Source: Streptomyces sp. NBC_01216 (GTDB lineage: Bacteria; Actinomycetota; Actinomycetes; Streptomycetales; Streptomycetaceae). Taken from it: a stretch of 64,000 nt of DNA. Numbering within the stretch: position 1 is the stretch's first letter; each line of letters opens with the position of its first letter. The DNA is taken from assembly GCF_035994945.1 (NCBI RefSeq), contig NZ_CP108677.1, forward strand, positions 1,488,001-1,552,000, in the 5' to 3' direction. This document shows, piece by piece, positions 58,036 to 64,000 of this stretch. The translations under genes were made by a program, and so were the position numbers. The notes below the pieces were generated by a model. It did not search any database. It had not been told where the DNA came from and saw nothing but the letters and a program-made list of their open reading frames with translations.

Positions 58036-58194
58036 ATGATCGTGAAGAAGCCGCACGAGGCCGGCGCCCGGAGCGAACACGCCTATCTGGCCGCCGTCGC
58101 GTCCATCGGCCTGGGCCTCGCGCTGGCGAACTACGAGGAACGGGACCCGGCCGGCGACGGCGGGTCCGTCACCGACGCCGTCCACGAGGTGTGA
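58036..58194 (+). CDS. Small protein of unknown function (52 residues)
   Basis: Starts at ATG 58036 behind AGAGGAG. The N-terminus is basic (MIVKKPHEAGARSEH), followed by a mildly hydrophobic Ala/Leu/Gly helix (YLAAVASIGLGLALANY, residues 17-33) and an acidic, Gly-rich tail (EERDPAGDGGSVTDAVHEV). There is no Cys, no clear cleavage motif and no family I recognise. It ends 2 bases before the start of the next small gene, so the pair is a translationally coupled unit ended by a strong hairpin. It could be a membrane-associated peptide or a housekeeping Streptomyces protein; a precursor-peptide role cannot be excluded. Confidence 0.6.
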   Translation: MIVKKPHEAGARSEHAYLAAVASIGLGLALANYEERDPAGDGGSVTDAVHEV

Positions 58195-58196
58195 TC

Positions 58197-58376
58197 ATGA
58201 GCGATCCCCTGGTTCCCCCCGAGGAGACCCCCGCCGCCGAGGGTTCGACGGCCGAGGCACACCGCGAACGCCCGGACGGTGGCGTCTGGGAGCATCCGCG
58301 CTTCTGGCTGTCCCTGATCACGATCGGCTGCCTGCTCATCGCCGCCTTCTTCCTGGTGCGCGTGATCACCCTGTGA
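58197..58376 (+). CDS. Small single-helix membrane protein (59 residues)
   Basis: ATG 58197 follows GAGGTG and is coupled to the preceding gene. The first 34 residues are hydrophilic, Pro/Glu-rich (PLVPPEETPAAEGSTAEAHRE). Residues about 35-58 form one membrane helix (FWLSLITIGCLLIAAFFLVRV). It resembles short Streptomyces proteins with a PPxETPxAEGST stretch followed by a terminal helix (DUF6480-like from memory, unverified). Function unknown. A 16-bp-stem hairpin follows directly. Confidence 0.68.
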   Translation: MSDPLVPPEETPAAEGSTAEAHRERPDGGVWEHPRFWLSLITIGCLLIAAFFLVRVITL

Positions 58377-58385
58377 GCCGGCCAC

Positions 58386-58430
58386 CGACGGCCCGCCCCG
58401 GGTCTCCGCGGCCTCCGGGGCGGGCCGTCG
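58386..58430 (+). terminator. Strong terminator hairpin after the small-gene pair
   Basis: CGACGGCCCGCCCCGG (58386-58401) pairs perfectly with CCGGGGCGGGCCGTCG (58415-58430): a 16-bp stem and 13-base loop beginning 10 bases after the stop codon. It is in the convergent gap between the NRPS-side genes and the lanthipeptide locus and probably ends transcription from the left. Confidence 0.75.
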
Positions 58431-58512
58431 GCGTCGCCGGGCGCACCGAGCAGGCGGCCCCTTCGAGCGTCCCCCGGCCGTTCGGACCCGCGCGCAGGCG
58501 TCCCCTCGTGGG

Positions 58513-58659
58513 CTACACCAGACGCGGCCCGGACCACCGCCGGAACACCCCTGCGCAGCGGTAGGGCAGCCCGAACCCCAGGCGCGCGACGAGGACGGGC
58601 AGCAGCCGGTCACGGTCGAGCGACCGGAACACGACACCCACGCCGGCCGCGCGCGTCAC
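58513..58659 (-). CDS. Possible small ORF or gene remnant downstream of the ABC permease
   Basis: A 48-codon minus-strand frame from GTG 58659 to TAG 58513 has almost exclusively G or C in third positions (for example LDRDRLLPVLVARLGFGLPYRC), as real Streptomyces genes do. It lacks a good ribosome binding site and a recognisable family, and starts 53 bases after the permease stop. It may be the end of a decayed gene of the lanthipeptide operon. The rest of the 335-base gap holds only the terminator hairpin described separately. Confidence 0.3.
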   Translation of the reverse strand: MTRAAGVGVVFRSLDRDRLLPVLVARLGFGLPYRCAGVFRRWSGPRLV

Positions 58660-58711
58660 GGCCGTACAGGCGAACGTTCACGGGTAGGTCGCGGAGGGCC
58701 GGGCGGACGGG

Positions 58712-59620
58712 TCATTCGGGGCGGCTGAAGCGGTGGGCCGCCCAGAGCAGGGCCAGCGCGCCCGTCACCAGGAGGGCCACGGCTTCCAGGGGGAGCGGAG
58801 GCTGCCGGCCGAACCATTCGATGCCCGCCACGGCCGCCTGGTCGGGGACCCGGAGCCCGATGCAGCGGCGCAGCAGGTCCACTCCATAGGCGAGCGGATT
58901 GCCGGCGGCCAGCACCCGGGCCCAGCCCGGCAGGCCGTCGAGGGGGAAGAAGCCGCCGGAGAGGAACAGCAGCGGCATCATCACCAGGCCGAGCAGCATG
59001 TGGAAGACCTCCGGCCGACCCAGGGTCACGGCCAGGGCCAGGGACAGGGCCGTGATGGTGAAGGAGGCGAGGATCATGCCGGCGAGGAGCAACGCCAGGA
59101 GGAGCGGATCGTAGGGCAGGCCGACCGCCCCGGCGAGCGCGAGCAGAACGGCGCCCTGGACCGTGGAGACCGCGGTGCCCCCGGCGCAGCTTCCCAGGAG
59201 CAGGGTGGAGCGACGTACCGGGGCCATCAGCAGTTCGCGCAGGTAGCCGCTCTGCCGGTCGGTGATGAGGCGAATGCCGACCATGATGGCCGGGGTCTGG
59301 ACCGTCATCATCAGCATGCCGGGGAACAGGTAGGTCTGGTAGCCCGTGCCCAGTACGGAGTGCGGGATCAGGGCGGCCAGACCGCCTCCGAGGATGAAGA
59401 GGTAGAGCACCGGCTGGATCAGCATCAGGGCCGTGTGGGTGGGCTGGGCGGACAGGCGCAGCAGATCGCGGTGCACCAGGGCGTGGACCGCGCGCAGTTC
59501 GCGGCGCAGGCGCGTCACCGGCCGGCGGCCGGGGAGGCCCGAGGTGCCGGGGCTGCCGGCGGTGTCGGGGGCACCGGAGGCGCCGGCGGCGTCCGGAGCC
59601 TGGAACACGGGGGTGGTCAT
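58712..59620 (-). CDS. ABC-2 type permease of the lanthipeptide exporter
   Basis: 302 residues from ATG 59620, which overlaps the ATPase stop codon (ATGA). After a Gly/Pro/Ala-rich N-terminus (about 35 residues) there are six membrane segments, and the ABC-2 permease region YQTYLFPGMLMMTV...LLFLSGGFFPLDGLPGW is typical of DrrB-like proteins. It forms the membrane half of an exporter with the ATPase encoded upstream. The class IV lanthipeptide (venezuelin) locus is known to carry two transporter genes of this kind, so it probably exports the modified peptide or its leader-free form. No protease domain is fused, so leader removal must be by a general peptidase. Confidence 0.9.
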   Translation of the reverse strand: MTTPVFQAPDAAGASGAPDTAGSPGTSGLPGRRPVTRLRRELRAVHALVHRDLLRLSAQPTHTALMLIQPVLYLFILGGGLAALIPHSVLGTGYQTYLFPGMLMMTVQTPAIMVGIRLITDRQSGYLRELLMAPVRRSTLLLGSCAGGTAVSTVQGAVLLALAGAVGLPYDPLLLALLLAGMILASFTITALSLALAVTLGRPEVFHMLLGLVMMPLLFLSGGFFPLDGLPGWARVLAAGNPLAYGVDLLRRCIGLRVPDQAAVAGIEWFGRQPPLPLEAVALLVTGALALLWAAHRFSRPE

Positions 59621-60717
59621 GCGCTCCCCTCGGTCGCGTGCGGAACGGCGAGGGACGGGGCTGGCCGGGGCTGTGCGGTGGTGATGCTGCGACCGGTGTG
59701 GTGGAAGAAGACGTCGTCGAGTGTGGGCGGGGTCGCGGAGGCGGACCGCACCGAGATGCCACCGGCTTCCAGCGCCGCGCACAGACGGGGAATCCAGGCG
59801 CTGCCGTCGGGCACGCGCAGGCAGAGCCCTTCGGCGTCCAGGGTGAGGACGGCGCCCGGTGGAACGATCCGCTGGACGACCTCTCGTGCTGTGGCGTCGT
59901 CGCTGGTGCCGAGCACTACCCGGTCGTCGCCGATCGCGGCCTTCAGCGCGAAGGGCGTGCCCTGTGCCACGAGACGTCCTGAGTCGATGATGGCGAGACG
60001 ATCGCAGTTCTCCGCCTCGTCCAGGTAGTGGGTGGTGACGAAGAGGGTGATGCCTTCCCGGTCGCGCAGCGCGCCCAGGTGTTGCCAGACCTGGGCGCGG
60101 GCGTGGGGGTCGAGTCCGGTGGTCGGCTCGTCGAGGAACAGGATCCGGGGCGCGTGCAGCAGGCCGCGGGCGAGTTCCAGGCGTCGCCGCATGCCACCCG
60201 ACAAGGTGCGCACCAGGGAACGCCGCCGGTCGGTCAGTCCGACCGCCTCAAGGGTCTCGGTGGCGCGTCGCCGGGCGTCCCGACGGCTCATTCCGTAGAG
60301 ACGAGCGTGGATGTGGAGGTTCTGTTCGGCCGTCAGATCCGGGTCCAGGGCGCTGTGCTGGAAGAGCATGCCGACCTGTCGTCGCAGCCGGTCCGGCTGG
60401 CTGAGCACGTCGGCGCCCGCAACCGTGGCCCGTCCGGCGGTGGGGCGGGCGAGGGCGCACAGCAGGGCGATGGTGGTGGACTTTCCCGCGCCGTTGGGGC
60501 CGAGGAAGGCGAAGGTCTCGCCTTGGCGTACGTCGAGGTCCAGTCCGCGCACGGCGTGGGTGGTGGTGCCGTCCGGACCCGGGTAGCTCTTGACCAGGCC
60601 GCGCGTGCTGATGGCGTACGCCGGCTCGGGAGCGGACGGCGGGGCGTCCGGATCCGTCGGGACGGCTGTCAGGAGGGTCGCCCGGTCGGAGGCGTCGTCA
60701 TCGGCTGGTGGCTGCAT
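59617..60717 (-). CDS. ABC transporter ATP-binding protein of the lanthipeptide exporter
   Basis: 366 residues with a full ABC ATPase: Walker A GPNGAGKST, Q-loop LFQHSAL, signature LSGGMRRRLELARG, Walker B RILFLDEPTTGLD and H-loop TTHYLDEA. The DrrA-type C-terminal extension has PPTLDDVFFHHTGRS. ATG 60717 has GAGGACC upstream. The first 35 residues are Asp/Pro-rich and variable. Its end overlaps the permease start, so both subunits are made together. It is separated from lanA by 327 bases containing a 40-bp palindrome, suggesting that transporter expression is set lower than, or independently from, lanA. Confidence 0.93.
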   Translation of the reverse strand: MQPPADDDASDRATLLTAVPTDPDAPPSAPEPAYAISTRGLVKSYPGPDGTTTHAVRGLDLDVRQGETFAFLGPNGAGKSTTIALLCALARPTAGRATVAGADVLSQPDRLRRQVGMLFQHSALDPDLTAEQNLHIHARLYGMSRRDARRRATETLEAVGLTDRRRSLVRTLSGGMRRRLELARGLLHAPRILFLDEPTTGLDPHARAQVWQHLGALRDREGITLFVTTHYLDEAENCDRLAIIDSGRLVAQGTPFALKAAIGDDRVVLGTSDDATAREVVQRIVPPGAVLTLDAEGLCLRVPDGSAWIPRLCAALEAGGISVRSASATPPTLDDVFFHHTGRSITTAQPRPAPSLAVPHATEGSA

Positions 60718-60846
60718 GGTCGGTCCTCGTGTGCGGAAGGGCGGCTGCGGACTCGGGCGGGCGGCGGTTCGGAGGGAGAGCCGCGCGGTCGGTCGTGCTC
60801 GGCCCGGGGCTCCTCGGCACGGGCAGCGCGGGTGGTACGGGTGGTG

Positions 60847-60886
60847 CTCCGGCCGGTGGCCGCCGCGCGGCGGCCACCGGCCGGAG
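60847..60886 (-). terminator. Perfect 40-bp palindrome between lanA and the ABC genes (attenuator)
   Basis: Positions 60847-60886 are self-complementary throughout (CTCCGGCCGGTGGCC and its complement at the two ends), so it can form a hairpin of up to 20 bp. It lies in the 327-base gap between the lanA stop (61045) and the ATPase start (60717). Precursor-peptide genes are often followed by such partial terminators, allowing high precursor expression with limited read-through. No other feature was seen in this gap. Confidence 0.75.
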
Positions 60887-61044
60887 GTTCTCGGACCCTC
60901 TTCGCCCCGCCCCCCCGTGAGGTATCGACGAGGGAGCGTGGGTCACTCCCTCCCTACGGAGGAACGGTGTTCAGCGCTTCGTCGACAAGGACCTCTGTCG
61001 TCCTGGGCGCGTCGTCACCGGAGGCGAAGGGGCCCGCCGGCTGG

Positions 61045-61200
61045 TCAGGCGCAGCTGATGCCGATGCAGACGGTGTTGAGGAGCGTCAGCAGGCCGACGC
61101 ACTCGCAGGTCGCGGCGACCGCTCCTCCGTCGGCGCCGACCGGGTCGGTCTCCGGAAGGGCGTGCAGGTGAGCCAGCAGTTCGAGGTCGCGGTTCTCCAT
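61045..61200 (-). CDS. lanA: Class IV lanthipeptide precursor (venezuelin-like)
   Basis: A 51-residue precursor with AAGGAG 12 bases before ATG 61200. The leader MENRDLELLAHLHALPETD contains the LxLLxxL-type helix recognised by LanL/LanKC enzymes. The C-terminal core has dehydratable Thr31, Thr39, Thr43 and Ser49 with Cys32, Cys34, Cys45 and Cys50, so up to four thioether rings can form. From memory it is very similar to VenA of Streptomyces venezuelae, including ATCECVGLLTLLNTVCIGIS. LanL, 42 bases upstream, should phosphorylate, eliminate and cyclise it. The ORF was too short for the usual length cut-offs but is unmistakable. Confidence 0.95.
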   Translation of the reverse strand: MENRDLELLAHLHALPETDPVGADGGAVAATCECVGLLTLLNTVCIGISCA

Positions 61201-61242
61201 GGCTTTCTCCTTCTCTGAGATGGCGGCAGGGGTTCCTGCCGC

Positions 61243-63927
61243 TCAGCCCGGCTGCTGGATCATCCAGTGCCGGGAGTCTGTGTGGCGCATCCTCAGGAGG
61301 AACGCCAGGATGCCCGCGGACCCGTCGCTCCAGCTCGTCGAGGCGTCCCCGTACTCGTTGGGGAAGACGACGTGGCGGTGGCGGTGGGCCCGTTCGGCGA
61401 GGACGAGGCGGGCGAGGTCCTCGGCCGCCGCACGGTAGGAGTCATCCCCCGTCGCGGTGAACATGTCGAGGAGGAAGTCCCCGTTGCCCGCCAGTCCGTG
61501 GCATTGGGTGAGGGCGGCGCGGGAGGCGCGCTCCACGACGGCCCGTGTGGCGCGGCGGGCGAGATCACCGAACCGTTCGTCCCCGGTGGTCTGCCACAGC
61601 CGGACCAGGAAGGACCCGATACCCGCCGAACCGTGGCACCAGTACGGTGCCGTGGGCAGGTCGCCGGCCTGGGCCGGCCACTGGGCCGCCTCGCCGACCA
61701 TCACGGCGTCGGCGATCAGGTGCTCGCCCACCGCCACGGCCAGGTCGAGGTGCTCTTGGCGCTGGGAGACGGCCGCGGCGGCGAGGAGGAAGCAGCCGAT
61801 GCCGGATGCTCCGTGTGCGAAGCCGAGATAGCGTTTCCCGGCTTCCGCGGAGGCGGCCTCCGCGGGGACCGGCCAGCTCACGCCGGACGGTTCGGACCGC
61901 GCGGCGGCGGCCAGTCGGTCGGCCGCGTCGACGACGAGTCCGGCGAGGCGCGGGTCACGGGTGCGCTGCCACAGATGGGCGGCGGCCAGTCCGCTGCCCG
62001 CGGAGCCGTGGGTGATGTCATGACTGGGTGTCTGTTCCTGCGGGGCCAGGGCCAGCGCCATCGCGTGGTCCATGAGGGCCCGGTCGTCGACGGCGTGTCC
62101 GGCGTCGTACAGCGCCCAGGCGGTCCCTCCGCCGCCGAAGTGCAGGCCGGGGCGGATGGAACGGGTGTCGGTCCGGGCCGCTATCCAGTGGCCGGCGGTG
62201 GAGATCAGCTCCGGCAGCCGCGGGTCGCCGGTGAGTTCGAAGTACCGTGCCAGGACCGCCAGGACACCCGCCGCGCCCTGCTGCACGGTGCAGGGATCGG
62301 TCTCCCCCGCCAGGGTGGACACGGGCCACAGCCGCTCCTCGTGCGGGGTCATCGAATCGACGAGGTGGTCCACGATCCCCGCCACCGCGTCCCGCGCCGT
62401 GTCGCGCCACGGGGCCTCGTCCGCCGGGCCGGCGGCCGGGCGCTCCGGGCGTGCCCCCTCCGTGTGCGCCCCCTCCGTCCGGCGGAGGGCCGCGCGCGCC
62501 TCGGCCGGGTCCCAGCGCTGGGCCGGATCGTCCTTCATGAGCCCGAGGATCATCTCGGTGAGGCCGTCCGGCAGGCGGAGCACCCCGTCGCAGACGCTCA
62601 GCCACTCGGCGAGGCGTCGCTCCGCCGCCCGGTCGGCTGGTTCCTCCGACAGCAGGTTCGGTACCTTCCCGGCGAGGACGAAGCAGACGGTGGCGCCGAG
62701 GCTGTAGTAGTCGGCCGTCGGGGCGACGGGCGCGCCGGCCAGACGCTCGGGAGCGCTGAAGCCGGGGGTGCCCACCGTCGTCGGGAGGGCGTCGTCGTCC
62801 TTCAGGACGGCGAGTTCCAGGTCGATCAGGCGCAGTTCGCCGTCCGGCCGGACCATGATGTTGGCGGGTGTGAAGTCCCGCAGGACACAGTCGTGGGCGT
62901 GGGCCTCGGCCATGAGGTCCACCAGGCGCCCGGCCTGCGCCAGCGCCTCGGTGCGGTAGCGCGAGCTCCCGGCGTCGCGGAAGCGCTCGGCGACCCAGTT
63001 ACGCAGAGGGATGCCCGGAATCTCCTCCTGGGCCAGGAACAGGTGTCCGCCGTGCTCGAACATGGCGAGGGGTTCCGGTGCCAGGCCCGTGCCGCGCAGG
63101 GTCTCCAGTGCCCGCGCCTCGGCGCGCAGCCAGTCGCGTACGTCGCGGCCGGACGCGTCGGCCTCCACGTGCGGCCGGGCCTCCTTGATGACCACGGGCG
63201 CCCCCGTGGTGACGTCCGTGCCCCGGTAGACGCCGCCCTTGTTCGTGTGGCGGATCGCCTCCCGTACCGAGAACCGGCCGCCGAGCACCACGTCGCCCGT
63301 CCGTGCCTTCTCGGTGCGCGGTGGGGCCGGCGCCGGGTCGGGGAAGGGACTGACCGCCCAGGACGGCGGAGCGTACCGGCCGACGCGTACGTCCTCCACG
63401 GGGTTGCCGTCGGGGTCCTCGATGAACCACACCAGCAGTCCCTCTTCGGACAGCCGCCGCCGGCCGACGAAGGCGCCGTAGCGGTAGTGCACCAGGCTGT
63501 TCACGGCATACGCCTGATCGGACAGGATCCGGGGGCCGGCCAGCCCCGCGGTGGCCTGGTGCAGTGCCTGCGCGATCCGGGCGGCGTCGGCGTCGGAGCG
63601 CGGATAGACGGTGATGAACTTGCCCGAGCTTCCCCGCGGCGTGGCACGGGAGTTGAGCGCGCTCACCTTCTCAAGGGACCGGGCGAACTTGAACGGCGAT
63701 TCCTCCCGCAGCAGCACGTCCAGGGCCTTGGCGAGAACGGCCGGCGCGGAGGCGGACGTGGCCGACACGTGCAGCTTCCAACCCTGCTCACGCCGCGTCG
63801 TGCGCGGGGGTGTGAGGCGGCACCACATCTCGTCTGCGTCGGAGGTCCAACGCGCCCCCGAACCCGTGGCGTCCAGGGCGCGGCGGAGTACATCTTCGAG
63901 GTCGACTTCGGTTGCGTGGCTCGTCAT
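61243..63927 (-). CDS. lanL: Class IV lanthipeptide synthetase LanL
   Basis: 894 residues from ATG 63927 (AGAGGGACAGG upstream); an in-frame ATG at 63987 would add 20 atypical residues. Three domains: N-terminal phosphoSer/Thr lyase (1-205; K51/H53 in GWKLHVSAT, K80 in SPFKF), Ser/Thr kinase (215-490; K248 in VVIKEA, LRDFTPANIMV, IDLELA) and LanC-like cyclase (505-894). The cyclase keeps all zinc ligands, C764 in WCHGSAG and C809-H810 in QCHGLAG. This distinguishes class IV LanL from class III LanKC, which lacks them. The enzyme phosphorylates and dehydrates LanA and forms lanthionine rings in the cytoplasm. It is 42 bases upstream of lanA in the same operon, whose promoter should lie at the window edge. 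Confidence 0.95.
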   Translation of the reverse strand: MTSHATEVDLEDVLRRALDATGSGARWTSDADEMWCRLTPPRTTRREQGWKLHVSATSASAPAVLAKALDVLLREESPFKFARSLEKVSALNSRATPRGSSGKFITVYPRSDADAARIAQALHQATAGLAGPRILSDQAYAVNSLVHYRYGAFVGRRRLSEEGLLVWFIEDPDGNPVEDVRVGRYAPPSWAVSPFPDPAPAPPRTEKARTGDVVLGGRFSVREAIRHTNKGGVYRGTDVTTGAPVVIKEARPHVEADASGRDVRDWLRAEARALETLRGTGLAPEPLAMFEHGGHLFLAQEEIPGIPLRNWVAERFRDAGSSRYRTEALAQAGRLVDLMAEAHAHDCVLRDFTPANIMVRPDGELRLIDLELAVLKDDDALPTTVGTPGFSAPERLAGAPVAPTADYYSLGATVCFVLAGKVPNLLSEEPADRAAERRLAEWLSVCDGVLRLPDGLTEMILGLMKDDPAQRWDPAEARAALRRTEGAHTEGARPERPAAGPADEAPWRDTARDAVAGIVDHLVDSMTPHEERLWPVSTLAGETDPCTVQQGAAGVLAVLARYFELTGDPRLPELISTAGHWIAARTDTRSIRPGLHFGGGGTAWALYDAGHAVDDRALMDHAMALALAPQEQTPSHDITHGSAGSGLAAAHLWQRTRDPRLAGLVVDAADRLAAAARSEPSGVSWPVPAEAASAEAGKRYLGFAHGASGIGCFLLAAAAVSQRQEHLDLAVAVGEHLIADAVMVGEAAQWPAQAGDLPTAPYWCHGSAGIGSFLVRLWQTTGDERFGDLARRATRAVVERASRAALTQCHGLAGNGDFLLDMFTATGDDSYRAAAEDLARLVLAERAHRHRHVVFPNEYGDASTSWSDGSAGILAFLLRMRHTDSRHWMIQQPG

Positions 63928-64000
63928 GCCTGTCCCTCTCAACGGCGAGGACCGCTGGTTGGAATATGCCTTCGGTGAGAAGAACATATAATCCGGGCCC

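Noticed and set aside
61243..63927. Class III LanKC assignment for the lanthipeptide synthetase
   Set aside because: The cyclase domain retains C764, C809 and H810 in CHG motifs, the zinc ligands absent from class III enzymes.

Overview
The window is high-GC actinobacterial DNA with strong G/C preference at third codon positions, AfsR/SARP-type and XRE-NB-ARC regulators, and a class IV lanthipeptide locus. All of this points to Streptomyces or a close relative. Almost the whole window is specialised metabolism: at least three biosynthetic units lie side by side.

Left unit (about 0.7-15.6 kb, mostly + strand). A LuxR-type regulator is divergent from a 43-residue exported peptide ending DSAWG, which is followed by a short-chain dehydrogenase. 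After a strong hairpin comes a 28-residue, low-GC, basic peptide gene ending SIYPMF. It heads a run of enzymes: a two-copy haem-oxygenase-like di-iron protein, an O-carbamoyltransferase with a tiny SxtJ-like partner, a clavaminate-synthase-like Fe(II)/2-oxoglutarate oxygenase, three ATP-grasp ligases (two of them paralogues), a LysE-type exporter, an SGNH-fold protein and an MFS exporter. I do not recognise this combination. It is the best candidate for an undescribed pathway, possibly building a modified amino acid or small peptide on, or joined to, a ribosomal peptide.

Middle unit (about 15.7-58.4 kb, mainly - strand) is an NRPS cluster framed by a large SARP regulator and an XRE-NB-ARC regulator. 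Read in the direction of transcription it has a four-gene precursor operon: glutamate mutase S and E subunits (3-methylaspartate), an asparaginyl-tRNA-synthetase-like asparagine synthetase and an FMN glutamate-synthase-like protein. Then come NRPS1 (A-PCP-C-A-PCP), NRPS2 (C-A-PCP-C), a free A-PCP, a type II thioesterase, a P450, an MbtH protein, a SyrP-like oxygenase, NRPS3 (four C-A-PCP modules plus TE), an MFS exporter and a dimethylargininase-like hydrolase. This adds up to eight adenylation domains and a predicted octapeptide without a lipid-starter domain. Modules 7 and 8 carry long perfectly identical DNA tracts, consistent with recent gene conversion, and differ in the specificity pocket by an amide-to-acid swap.

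Right unit (about 58.7-64 kb, - strand) is a venezuelin-like class IV lanthipeptide locus: lanL, lanA, an ABC ATPase and an ABC permease, with a perfect 40-bp palindrome between lanA and the transporter genes. No rRNA, tRNA, CRISPR or insertion sequence was recognised.
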